52,306 bases of DNA from assembly GCF_001580915.1 (NCBI RefSeq), contig NZ_LHZQ01000204.1:1-52306 (forward strand). Direction: 5' to 3'. This document shows, in pieces, positions 8,835 to 16,925 of this stretch. Each line of letters starts with the position of its first letter. The stretch's first letter is position 1. The position numbers and the translations under genes were made by a program. Source of the stretch: Acetobacter tropicalis (GTDB taxonomy: Bacteria > Pseudomonadota > Alphaproteobacteria > Acetobacterales > Acetobacteraceae). The notes below the pieces were generated by a model, which was not told the origin of the DNA, made no database searches, and saw only the letters and a program-made list of their open reading frames with translations.

Positions 8835-8923
8835 TTTTTGGAACGCTCGGCTCTGCCGCGTATGCGGCAGCGGAAGAGCATTGTCTCTTTCGCTTCGAGC
8901 GGTGCCGTGGAGGAAGCAAGACG

Positions 8924-9658
8924 ATGTCCAATACTCCGTCTCTGACGCTGGAAGATGTGCGCGGTGTGGCTCCTGCTCTGGCGCATTATACGGAAACCGC
9001 AATCATTCGGGATCTGTGGGCGCGCTCCGGTCTTTCCGCACGTGACCGAAGTCTGGTGACCGTCTCCGCTCTTGTGGCTGGGGAGCGGACAATCGGGTTC
9101 TCGCATTATTTCACCAAGGCGCTCGACAGTGGTGTGACACCTGGTGAACTGTCTGAACTCATCACGCATGTCGCTTTTTATGCGGGGTGGTCAACGGCGT
9201 TTAATGCGGTTGTTTCCCTGAAAGGGGTTTTCGCGCAACGCGGTGTGTCAGCGGATCAGTTGCCACCCGTGAGTCCGGATCTGTTGTCGGTTGATGAGGC
9301 GCTTCCGGGGGATGCGGCCCGAGTTGCCCTGCTTCATGAGCGTTTCGGGACGGTTGCGCCGGGCCTTGTCGAGATTACGAACGATCTGCTGTATGGAGAC
9401 GTGTGGTTGCGTCCTGGCCTGACGCCAAGAGACCGAAATCTCGTGACTGTCAGTGCCATGATTGGCTCCGGGCAGAATGAGTTTCTGGCGATGTATCTTG
9501 GAAAAGCCGTGAAGATGGGCGTGACGCGGGACGAACTTTCCGAACTTGTCACGCATCTTTCGTTCTATATTGGCTGGCCGCGGGCGATTTCCTCGGCCCG
9601 TGTCCTCGCCGAGTTTATCAGGACACAAAGCATCCAGGGGCCATTAACCACTACGTGA
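8924..9658 (+). CDS. Carboxymuconolactone-decarboxylase-fold protein with two domains
   Basis: The protein has 244 residues built from two tandem CMD/AhpD-like helical domains. The halves share near-identical motifs: RDRSLVTVSALVAG followed by ELSELITHVAFYAGW, and RDRNLVTVSAMIG followed by ELSELVTHLSFYIGW. The whole protein contains no cysteine, so it cannot be an AhpD peroxidase with a CXXC centre. Start at 8924 with GGAGG at 8909-8913. It lies 89 bases after the quinone reductase, probably in the same transcript. Proteins of this kind often accompany oxidoreductases of quinones or phenolics, but the reaction is unknown. Confidence 0.83.
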   Translation: MSNTPSLTLEDVRGVAPALAHYTETAIIRDLWARSGLSARDRSLVTVSALVAGERTIGFSHYFTKALDSGVTPGELSELITHVAFYAGWSTAFNAVVSLKGVFAQRGVSADQLPPVSPDLLSVDEALPGDAARVALLHERFGTVAPGLVEITNDLLYGDVWLRPGLTPRDRNLVTVSAMIGSGQNEFLAMYLGKAVKMGVTRDELSELVTHLSFYIGWPRAISSARVLAEFIRTQSIQGPLTTT

Positions 9659-9686
9659 TGGCCCTTCGTTCAGGAAAAACCAGAGT

Positions 9687-10904
9687 GTGACGACATCCCC
9701 CAACGCCCGACTGGATCATGACTTTCCCGGTGGTCGAATGCGGATTGGCGCTCTGCTCCCGCTGACGACGACAGCTTTTCTGATGATTGTGACCGAGACC
9801 ATGCCGGCGGGTGTCCTGCCGGCCATGGCGCAGGATCTTGATGTCGCGCCCTCTGCGATTGGTCTGCTTGTCTCTGTTTATGCACTGGCTTCCGCGGCGG
9901 CTGCCATTCCAGTCGTGGCGCTGACCAGAGGCCTTCCACGTAGACCTCTCCTGATTGGCCTGCTTTTCTGTTTTGCGCTGGCGAACAGCGTGACGGCGCT
10001 GTCAGGGTCTTATGCTCTTACAGTGGCAGCAAGGATCATTGCTGGTCTTGCGGCGGGCGTTGCATGGCCTGTCGTGATCGGGTTCGCAGTCAGGATCAGC
10101 GACGGCAGGAATGTCGGGCGGGCCGTTGCAATGACGCTTGTGGGGAGCACGGTTGCTATGGTCGCGGGCTTGCCTCTCGGGACCATGATGGGGGGAGTGT
10201 TGGGCTGGCGTGTCAGTTACGCGTTGCTGTCGGCTGTGGCGCTCGGCATTGTCGCATGGGTGCTGGTTATTCTTCCGTCTGTTTCCAGTCAGGAGGAAGA
10301 GCAGGCGTCTTCCATAAAACATGTCGCACGTATTCCGGGAATGCGGCCGGTGTTGCTGGTGACGCTGTTGGGCATCATCGCGCATTATGCTCTTTACACC
10401 TATATCGCACCTTTTGCCGGAATGCTGAGTTTGACGCATGGAACGACCGAGGCCTTGCTGCTTTTCGGGAGTGGCGCCCTGATAGGCGTTACGACGGTAG
10501 GCCGGCTGACTGACGAATCTCCGTTTGGTGTCGCGGTTACGGCGCCTGCACTGACGGTGGTGTCGCTTCTGGTCCTGTTTTTGGTCCGTTCTCCGGCAAT
10601 CGAAGTTGTGATGATTTTCTTGTGGGGATGCTCATTCGGCGGACTGCCAACGATCCTGCAATCGGCAACAGCCCGGATTGCCGGACGTGCCCATGCGGAA
10701 CTGGCGACAGCGATGCTGACGACAGTTTACAACACTGGAATTTTCAGCGGAGGCGCGCTTGGAGGTCTGGTTTTTGACCGCCTCGGGGCTGCTCGTATCC
10801 CGTTGCTTTCCGTGAGTTTTATCGCTGCGGCGTTGATGATTATTCTCGTGAACGCACGGGTATTTTCAAACCGGAAAAACGAAGCGGAAATGTCAGGCTC
10901 GTAA
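9687..10904 (+). CDS. MFS efflux transporter, sugar/drug exporter type
   Basis: A 405-residue major facilitator with about 12 transmembrane helices. The early TETMPAGVLPAMAQDL motif and the following helix pairs place it in the DHA1 group near AraJ/SotB-type exporters. GTG at 9687 is used, with CAGGA at 9671-9675; an internal ATG at 9738 is an alternative that removes only a hydrophilic leader. It is 28 bases behind the CMD protein gene, so the three genes at 8250-10904 look like one operon: reduce, process, export. The substrate is unknown. A hairpin overlaps its stop codon. Confidence 0.85.
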   Translation: MTTSPNARLDHDFPGGRMRIGALLPLTTTAFLMIVTETMPAGVLPAMAQDLDVAPSAIGLLVSVYALASAAAAIPVVALTRGLPRRPLLIGLLFCFALANSVTALSGSYALTVAARIIAGLAAGVAWPVVIGFAVRISDGRNVGRAVAMTLVGSTVAMVAGLPLGTMMGGVLGWRVSYALLSAVALGIVAWVLVILPSVSSQEEEQASSIKHVARIPGMRPVLLVTLLGIIAHYALYTYIAPFAGMLSLTHGTTEALLLFGSGALIGVTTVGRLTDESPFGVAVTAPALTVVSLLVLFLVRSPAIEVVMIFLWGCSFGGLPTILQSATARIAGRAHAELATAMLTTVYNTGIFSGGALGGLVFDRLGAARIPLLSVSFIAAALMIILVNARVFSNRKNEAEMSGS

Positions 10905-10921
10905 AAGGAGCGAGCCTGACA
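10891..10921. terminator. Hairpin terminator overlapping the MFS stop codon
   Basis: TGTCAGGCTCG (10891-10901) pairs perfectly with CGAGCCTGACA (10911-10921). The loop contains the stop codon TAA. It separates convergent genes and may serve both. There is no clear T tract. Confidence 0.65.
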
Positions 10922-10934
10922 CTATGCCTGCCTG

Positions 10935-11678
10935 TTACCAGGGCTGGTTTACAGGACCGACCGTAAATTCATTGACAGTGGTGTCTTCCGGTAGGTCGAT
11001 GGCAAACGCAACGACTTCGGCAACGCGATCGGGCGAGATGCCATACGTCTTGTAAAGACCCTGCATCTGTTCCTGCACGGCACTGTCCGTGATGGAATCA
11101 AGCAACTCGGTGTTGATCGCAGCGGGGTAGAGCGTTGCGGTACGGATGTTGCTGTTCGCGGATGCGGACTCCATACGCAGCACTTCCATGAAATTGCGCA
11201 CGAACCATTTCGTGCCGCCATAGACAGCGCATCCCGGATAGGCCTTGATGCCGGCAACGGATGACGTCGCAATGATCTGTCCGGATTTCTGCTCCAGAAA
11301 AGACGGCATGACGGCTGCCACGCCGTTCAGGACGCCCTTGATGTTGACGTCGACCATCCTGTTCCAGTCATCGGTTTTGAGTGCTGAAACCGGAGAATTG
11401 GGCATGAGGCCCGCGTTCAGGAAGATGACATCCACACGGCCGAACGTATCCTTGGCGAATTGTACAATGCGTTCGTTATCAGATGGCTTCGTGACGTCCA
11501 GAACCTGATAGGCAGCCTGACCGCCGGCTTTTTCAATGTCGGTCACGATCTGTTTTAGCAGGCTTTCCCGGCGCGCACCGAGGACAACTTTTGCCCCTTT
11601 TGCGGCCAGTAGCTTTGCCGCGGCTTCGCCGATCCCCGAGGATGCGCCCGTGATGAGGACGACTTTATCTTTAATCAT
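10935..11678 (-). CDS. Short-chain dehydrogenase/reductase (SDR) 1
   Basis: A 247-residue classical SDR. The cofactor loop TGASSGIG is at residues 10-17, NAG at 88-90, the catalytic Ser at 139-140, and the YxxxK pair at Tyr153 and Lys157. All are present, so an active NAD(P)(H)-dependent oxidoreductase is expected. Arg36-Arg37 after the second strand suggests NADP preference. Start ATG at 11678. It is convergent with the MFS gene and stands alone, with its own promoter in the 11679-11784 gap. The substrate is not predictable. Confidence 0.88.
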   Translation of the reverse strand: MIKDKVVLITGASSGIGEAAAKLLAAKGAKVVLGARRESLLKQIVTDIEKAGGQAAYQVLDVTKPSDNERIVQFAKDTFGRVDVIFLNAGLMPNSPVSALKTDDWNRMVDVNIKGVLNGVAAVMPSFLEQKSGQIIATSSVAGIKAYPGCAVYGGTKWFVRNFMEVLRMESASANSNIRTATLYPAAINTELLDSITDSAVQEQMQGLYKTYGISPDRVAEVVAFAIDLPEDTTVNEFTVGPVNQPW

Positions 11679-11784
11679 TTATGGTAATCCTAAGCAGTTT
11701 AAGTGTTGCCACGCAGCAATCGACAGAGTGTTCAGAGACTACGATTTTTAGTCTGTCTGAAGCCTTGTGCATGGGAAAAAATCT

Positions 11785-12141
11785 CTAGAGCGTCAGTTCG
11801 AAACTGGCGTCGATAAGATTTTCGATGAGAGCATCAGAAACGCTGCCATCCAGCAGGATACTGATCCAGTGCGCCTTGTTCATATGGTAGGCCGGAACAA
11901 TTCCTTCTGTCGTAAGATAATCCTGTATATGTTCTGGACGGCATTTGACGTCGAGAATATCGATATTCCCGCCTTCACTCAGATTGAGTGTCTGACGGGG
12001 CACATTCATGATAAGTCCAAACCACGTCTCGCGATCTTCGTGCCGGAGGGCGATATAGTCGGGAAAGTAATGAAAAGGATGGTCTGGGATCGTATCGTAT
12101 TTTCTTTTGACGTAGGATAAAATAAACTGTTTCTGGTTCAT
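11785..12141 (-). CDS. MmcQ/YjbR family protein
   Basis: A 118-residue protein of the MmcQ/YjbR (DUF419) family, recognised by overall length, the DRETWFGLIMNVPR and NIDILDVKCRPE segments and the NKAHWISILLDGSV C-terminal core. Structures of the family show a double-wing fold that may bind DNA, but no activity is established. It sits between SDR 1 and the cyclophilin-like gene on the same strand, with about 50 bases to the latter. Confidence 0.78.
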   Translation of the reverse strand: MNQKQFILSYVKRKYDTIPDHPFHYFPDYIALRHEDRETWFGLIMNVPRQTLNLSEGGNIDILDVKCRPEHIQDYLTTEGIVPAYHMNKAHWISILLDGSVSDALIENLIDASFELTL

Positions 12142-12193
12142 ATGGTGATTCCTCGAACAATTCTTAATACATTAATAGCAGTATGTATTTTGC

Positions 12194-12541
12194 TTAAAGA
12201 GCTTCCACCTGCATTTTTAGGCGACCGGTGAGAGCAAGCCCCTCAAGGTTGTCTTCAATCTGGCCGAGCTTGATGAGGCCAGATGAATATTCAAAGTTAC
12301 GATAAAAGATGGCGATATTCCCCCAAGGAGCATAATAGGCAATGTCGCCTGCGGAAGGAGCATATCCTTTGGGTGCTTTGTCGCTCGACAAATGCCGGGG
12401 AAGGTCACAGATCTTCTCAGTCGCATTGTAATCTTCAAGCATCAAGGTCATTGGCAAAAGAGAGAGAAAATCTCTCCCGGAAGGAGTGTCTTCCAACGAA
12501 GCAAAGATCACTTGTTCTCCAAGTGTCAGACGTATTTTCAT
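12194..12541 (-). CDS. Cyclophilin-like fold protein
   Basis: This 115-residue protein looks like the small cyclophilin-like domain family (Cyclophil_like): MKIRLTLGEQVIFASLEDT at the start, a central LLPMTLMLEDYN, and GDIAYYAPWGNIAIFYRN in the second half. The family lacks an assured enzymatic role. I chose ATG at 12541, which gives the family's usual length and follows AGGTG closely. The frame is open back to a GTG at 12682, which would add 47 residues, so a longer form is possible. It is first in the minus-strand group with the MmcQ-like gene. Confidence 0.68.
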   Translation of the reverse strand: MKIRLTLGEQVIFASLEDTPSGRDFLSLLPMTLMLEDYNATEKICDLPRHLSSDKAPKGYAPSAGDIAYYAPWGNIAIFYRNFEYSSGLIKLGQIEDNLEGLALTGRLKMQVEAL

Positions 12542-13003
12542 ATTCACCTGTCTCCCGTCTGGAGATGAAACCTTTGCGAAAACCGTAACGTGGGTGACAC
12601 ATTCAGACCGACTTACGCAGTAGACGGGCTCACCGAGCTTTGTAGAAACAAAATACGCTGTGATCTTGCCGCTGAGAATCACTCATCTGGTACACCTGAC
12701 TCAACCATTATAGCGATGTAAAAAGCTTGGGTTTAGAGGCGATATTTAGAATATAGAGATGAGTATATTTCATGAATGCTGCTGGGCGGGATCTTGGTCT
12801 AATTCATGAAATCTGCTCATTTTGATCATGATATTATACGGTCTAGTTCTGGCACGTCATCTGGTTTATTCAGCACATTCTTGATGAGTTTTTTATTGTG
12901 ATTAAAATTATTTATTATCTTTAGTCACAATATACTTAAAAATACTGATGAATTCAGAAAAATGGCCCTTATATTTCGGAAGGGGCCGCTCAGTTGAGGT
13001 ATA
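12542..13003. other. Divergent intergenic region before the nepI-like gene
   Basis: A/T-rich DNA between divergent genes. It holds two copies of TTCATGAA (12769-12776 region and 12802-12809 region), about 33 bases apart, and a spaced inverted repeat ATTGTGA (12895-12901) with TCACAAT (12925-12931). Each could be an operator. A GAGG ribosome binding site for the MFS gene is at about 12995-12999. No gene is supported here apart from the possible N-terminal extension of the cyclophilin-like protein. Confidence 0.4.
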
Positions 13004-14209
13004 ATGAAAGAAGTATCTGAAATATCACCTGATGTGGAAGTGGAGCCAGAAGCGAGATCTGGCTCGTGGAGTGGCGTGCTTGCCATGTCTCTCGGTGCAT
13101 TCGCTCTTATTGCATCCGAATTTATGCCCGTCAGTCTCTTGACCCCGATTGCGGCTGATTTACAGATCAGTGAAGGGCAGGCCGGGCAGGCCATTTCAGT
13201 TTCTGGTGCTTTTGCCGTATTGACGAGCCTGTTCATATCTTCCCTGCCCAGAGGGCTCGATCGCAAATGGCTCCTGTTGGGGCTAATTGGTGTGATGATT
13301 GTTTCCGGGAGCGTTGTGTCCGTCGCACCAAATTATCTCATTTTCATGCTCGGCCGCGCTTTGATCGGGGTGGTCATTGGCGGCTTTTGGTCGATGTCGG
13401 CTGCTACAGTCATGCGGTTGGTCGAAGAACATCATGTTCCACGGGCTCTGGCCATTCTGAACGGCGGAAATGCCCTGGCAACCGTTATCGCCGCTCCTGC
13501 AGGCAGTTTTCTTGGCGGTCTGATCGGTTGGCGTGGAGCATTTTTTTGTGTTGTTCCAGTTGCTGTTATTGTCTTCCTTTGGCAACTGGTAAGTCTGCCG
13601 TCCATGACGTCTGGCAAGACCCATGCGTCACCAAACGTTTTCAGGTTGCTCAAAAAGCCTCTGGTCGCCGTTGGGATGGCGGGAGCAGGCCTTTTCTTTA
13701 TGGGGCAATTTAGCCTGTTTACTTATGTAAGACCATTTCTTGAAATTGTTGCTCACGTCAACGTCTCCACTCTGTCGTTTATTTTGTTGCTGATAGGGGT
13801 CTCCGGTCTTGTTGGAACCTTGCTGATTGGCGGGTTGTTGAAGAACAGCGTTTATCCGGTTCTTATTATCATTCCATTTATTATGGCATTACTGGCTGTC
13901 GGGCTTCTTTGCTTGGGTAAATCGATCGTGATGTCTGCCGTCATTCTTACCATCTGGGGGCTGTTTGCGACATCTGCTCCTGTTGGCTGGTGGACCTGGC
14001 TGGCGAGAACGCTTCCCAATGATGCGGAAGCAGGAGGTGGGCTTATGGTTGCGGTCGTACAATTGGCTATTACCATGGGAGCAACCTGCGGGGGAATTCT
14101 CTTCGATAGCAGCGGATATCGTGCGACCTTTGGTGTGAGCGCACTCATTCTCACAGCAGCGTCATTCAGCGCGTTAATGGCAAACCGCATCTACAAACGC
14201 GGAGTATAG
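13004..14209 (+). CDS. nepI: MFS exporter similar to purine ribonucleoside efflux pump NepI
   Basis: A 401-residue, 12-helix MFS protein. The sequence follows E. coli NepI (YicM) closely along its length: EFMPVSLLTPIAADLQISEG in helix 1, GRALIGVVIGGFWSMSAATVMRLV in helices 4-5, GQFSLFTYVRPF in helix 7 and PVGWWTWLARTLPNDAE near the end. NepI exports inosine, guanosine and related nucleosides; the family assignment is good, the substrate is inferred. Start ATG at 13004 after TTGAGG. It is convergent with a LysR gene, from which a hairpin separates it. Confidence 0.82.
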   Translation: MKEVSEISPDVEVEPEARSGSWSGVLAMSLGAFALIASEFMPVSLLTPIAADLQISEGQAGQAISVSGAFAVLTSLFISSLPRGLDRKWLLLGLIGVMIVSGSVVSVAPNYLIFMLGRALIGVVIGGFWSMSAATVMRLVEEHHVPRALAILNGGNALATVIAAPAGSFLGGLIGWRGAFFCVVPVAVIVFLWQLVSLPSMTSGKTHASPNVFRLLKKPLVAVGMAGAGLFFMGQFSLFTYVRPFLEIVAHVNVSTLSFILLLIGVSGLVGTLLIGGLLKNSVYPVLIIIPFIMALLAVGLLCLGKSIVMSAVILTIWGLFATSAPVGWWTWLARTLPNDAEAGGGLMVAVVQLAITMGATCGGILFDSSGYRATFGVSALILTAASFSALMANRIYKRGV

Positions 14210-14269
14210 TGCGTGTCGCCATATTAAAGTAAAATCTAACGTAATATTTGAACGTTAATTTTAATATCT

Positions 14270-14297
14270 CCCCCATTTTTAATCTTGAAAATGGGGG
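14270..14297. terminator. Hairpin terminator between the nepI-like gene and LysR
   Basis: CCCCCATTTT (14270-14279) pairs with AAAATGGGGG (14288-14297) around an 8-base loop. It serves two convergent genes. Confidence 0.7.
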
Positions 14298-14309
14298 GCT
14301 TGTTGAAAT

Positions 14310-15212
14310 TCAAGGGGTGCTTTTATGAAGGCGCATTTCGTCAATAAAAAGAGAAAGTGGAGCAACATTTTCATGGTGTCTTGGGAAGCAGAGATGATAC
14401 CCGGACCAGTAAGGGCACCAGTCTTCTAAAACCTGCAGAAGGCGTCCTTCCTGAATGTATTTTCGTGCTACCATTTCAGGCATATGAGCCAAACCTAAGC
14501 CTTCCAGGCAGGCATCTCGAATGGGAAAGATGCTATTAAAAATTAAAGATCCTTCTACCTTCACGGTTATGTCTTTCCCCTTTTTCTCGAACTCCCAGGC
14601 GTAAATGCGACCATGCGTTGGAAGCCGTAAGGTCAGACAATTATGATTTAATAAATCCTTTGGGTGTTTCGGTTTGGAGTTTTTTGAAAAATATTCAGGT
14701 GATCCAGCTACAACAAAACGAATATCTGGCGTGATAGGAACAGATGTCATCTCTTTTGTAATATTTTCACCAAGTCGAATTGCTCCATCAAAATCTTCAG
14801 AAAAAATATCAATAAGTTTAAGATCTGCTACAAACTCCACATTGATTTTGGGGTATTTTTGGACGAATTCTTTTATCTTAGGCAGGACAACGTAAGCCAG
14901 AGCATCATCAGGCATTGTAATTCGAAGATTTCCAGATTCCTGATTTCTTAATTCTCCTAATGATGTCAGTTGATTTTCTATTTGATCTAAATGTGGTGCA
15001 ATGCCGCTGATCAGTTGCTGTCCAGCAGTTGTGGGCGTAACGCTTCTTGTCGTGCGGGTCAGCAATCTCAAGTCAAGGCGCTCTTCCAAAAGACGAATGG
15101 TATGGCTGAGTGCCGATTGTGATACGCCTAATTTCGCGGCAGCTTTTGTAAAACTTTTTGCCCGTGCAACAGCGACCAGAGCGGTCAAATCATTCAAGTT
15201 TTCGCGTGCCAT
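14310..15212 (-). CDS. LysR-family transcriptional regulator 2
   Basis: A complete 300-residue LysR-type regulator. The winged helix-turn-helix (KSFTKAAAKLGVSQSALSHTI, about residues 19-39) and the effector domain to the C-terminus are intact. It is noticeably richer in A/T than its neighbours, which suggests acquisition from elsewhere. It ends facing the nepI-like gene and starts 83 bases from the end of soxR on the same strand. Either the exporter or SDR 2 could be its target. The ligand is unknown. Confidence 0.87.
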   Translation of the reverse strand: MARENLNDLTALVAVARAKSFTKAAAKLGVSQSALSHTIRLLEERLDLRLLTRTTRSVTPTTAGQQLISGIAPHLDQIENQLTSLGELRNQESGNLRITMPDDALAYVVLPKIKEFVQKYPKINVEFVADLKLIDIFSEDFDGAIRLGENITKEMTSVPITPDIRFVVAGSPEYFSKNSKPKHPKDLLNHNCLTLRLPTHGRIYAWEFEKKGKDITVKVEGSLIFNSIFPIRDACLEGLGLAHMPEMVARKYIQEGRLLQVLEDWCPYWSGYHLCFPRHHENVAPLSLFIDEMRLHKSTP

Positions 15213-15295
15213 GTAGTCGTCCCGATCCGCCGTATTTTAGTTAAGAAATAGGTGCATTATATGCGAAGGAATCCCTGATGTAATGAACTCAATGA

Positions 15296-15745
15296 TCAGG
15301 AGAGAACGACCGCGCCGCGACCCTTCTTGGAAAGACAGTCTGAAGGATTGACCAATGGGCAATCGGTTCGGGACAAGCATCCGCATCCGATACATTTATC
15401 AAGATGATTACGGAGTTTTGTCAGTCCTGCAATACGCCCATCTAGCATTACAGACCATTTCCGTACCATTTGATCAATATCTTTGGCGGAAATTTTGTCA
15501 GTGAGCGGAAACGCAGCCAATATGGCTGTAATATCCGCTAAAGAGATACCCAGGGATTGCGCGGCTTTAATCAGCGCAATTCGCCGCAGCATATCCCGCG
15601 CGTAGCGCCTTTGGTTGCCTTGTGTTCTGATTGAAGAAATTAGATTTTTACTTTCGTAAAAATGTAAAGCCGACACGGCAACGCCACTACGACGCGAGAC
15701 TTCCCCGACCGTTAGAAAATTCGCAGATGATTTTTGTCCTGTCAT
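15296..15745 (-). CDS. soxR: Redox-sensing MerR-family activator SoxR
   Basis: A 149-residue SoxR. The MerR helix-turn-helix is at residues 11-32 (LTVGEVSRRSGVAVSALHFY) and the 2Fe-2S ligands are Cys118, Cys121, Cys123 and Cys129 in CIGCGCLSRTDC, the same spacing as in E. coli. Outside the enteric bacteria SoxR usually senses redox-cycling compounds directly and controls a few reductases and exporters. ATG at 15745 gives the family length; the frame extends to 15868 but that leader has no homology. The start lies only 13 bases from a perfect-looking SoxR box, so the regulator probably also represses itself. Confidence 0.93.
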   Translation of the reverse strand: MTGQKSSANFLTVGEVSRRSGVAVSALHFYESKNLISSIRTQGNQRRYARDMLRRIALIKAAQSLGISLADITAILAAFPLTDKISAKDIDQMVRKWSVMLDGRIAGLTKLRNHLDKCIGCGCLSRTDCPLVNPSDCLSKKGRGAVVLS

Positions 15746-15753
15746 TTTAGCTC

Positions 15754-15784
15754 TTGACCTCAAGTTAGCTTGAGGTTTTATACG
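15754..15784 (+). promoter_or_regulatory. SoxR-dependent promoter with SoxR box
   Basis: A -35 TTGACC (15754-15759) and a -10 TATACG (15779-15784) are separated by 19 bases, the long spacing required by MerR-family activators. CCTCAAGTTAGCTTGAGG (15758-15775) fills the spacer and differs by one base from the E. coli soxS operator core as I recall it. It drives the plus-strand SDR gene and overlaps the leader of soxR. Confidence 0.9.
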
Positions 15785-15895
15785 GGTTGTCAGCCTGATT
15801 CCGCAAGGCTCTCGCTCATTTATGATCGGGTCCGTTTCTTCAGGATATGCCGCAAATTTGGTGCTCATATCCGATTACGTTCTGAAAGACTGACA

Positions 15896-16639
15896 ATGTT
15901 TCAATCAAGCAATCAGAAAAAGATAGCCTTGGTGAGTGGTGCAAATAGGGGCATCGGTTTTGCAATTGCCAAAGGTCTGGCGCAGCAAGATGTAACGGTT
16001 CTTTTAGGGAGCCGGAATCTGGAAAAGGGGGACGAGGTTAGTGCCGCCTTAAGGCAGGAGAGGCTGGATGTCCGTGCTGTCCAGCTTGATACGACAGACG
16101 ATGCAAGCGTGTGGAAAGCCTGTGGCCTTATCCAGCGTGACTATGGACGCTTGGATATTCTGGTCAACAATGCTGGCATAGGTTTAGATTTTGCCCAGGA
16201 TCTGACGCTTGTTGAGCGTATGGAACAGACTTTGACCCTCAATGTCGTCGGCACGCTTCGCTTGATGGATGCCTGTATTCCGCTCCTCGAAGAGGCGCCC
16301 TTTGCGACCATCGTGAATGTCTCCTCGGAACTGGGTTCGTTTGGTCTTCGGAGTGATAAGGCATGGCAGTATTCAGCCTTTGTTCTGCCGACCTATCAGG
16401 CGTCAAAGGCGGCTGTAAATTCACTCACACTAACTTATGCGACACTGTTGTCCAAGAAGGACATCAAGGTGAATGCCGTCTGTCCAGGATATACAGCAAC
16501 GGATGCAACGAAAGACGCTGTGGTTGCTCCAACGCGCAAACCTGAACAAGCCGCTGGTATCGCCATCAAACTGGCATTGATCGGGAAAGATGGGCCAACC
16601 GGAACGTTCCAGAATGAAGGCGGTCATCTCCCTTGGTAA
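15896..16639 (+). CDS. SoxR-regulated short-chain dehydrogenase (SDR) 2
   Basis: A 247-residue classical SDR, with GANRGIG at residues 15-21, NNAG at 91-94, catalytic Ser143/144, and Tyr167-x3-Lys171. An insertion before the catalytic Tyr (SDKAWQYSAFVLPTYQASK) resembles the carbonyl-reductase-like SDRs. The start is ATG at 15896; the reading frame is open upstream to 15770, but that part contains the SoxR-dependent promoter and cannot be translated from it. The leader of about 100 bases is long. Control by SoxR suggests a job in reducing quinones or reactive carbonyls made by redox-active compounds. Confidence 0.88.
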   Translation: MFQSSNQKKIALVSGANRGIGFAIAKGLAQQDVTVLLGSRNLEKGDEVSAALRQERLDVRAVQLDTTDDASVWKACGLIQRDYGRLDILVNNAGIGLDFAQDLTLVERMEQTLTLNVVGTLRLMDACIPLLEEAPFATIVNVSSELGSFGLRSDKAWQYSAFVLPTYQASKAAVNSLTLTYATLLSKKDIKVNAVCPGYTATDATKDAVVAPTRKPEQAAGIAIKLALIGKDGPTGTFQNEGGHLPW

Positions 16640-16667
16640 TTTCAGGACGGTCGGGATAGTTTTTTGA

Positions 16668-16706
16668 ATCTCATGAGGTGCCTCGATAAGGTGTTCCTCA
16701 TGAGAT
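16668..16706. terminator. Hairpin after SDR 2
   Basis: ATCTCATGAGG (16668-16678) pairs with CCTCATGAGAT (16696-16706), an 11-bp stem followed by a short T run. TGAGATCATT at its right edge recurs at 16731-16740. Confidence 0.5.
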
Positions 16707-16925
16707 CATTTGGCTGGTTGTGCGTGATAGTGAGATCATTGATGAATTTGTCTCATAATCATGTTCGGAAAAAACCGACTAGTCTCAATATGGAGCTTAT
16801 GAATATTCTGCTCATCTAATCGTTCCATAAATGTGCAGTGTACATTCCAAGATGATTGACTGTCTCGATGTCAAAATCATCGTGGTCGCGTGCGCTCCCG
16901 GTTGAAAGCAGGATTTTCAGAAGAT

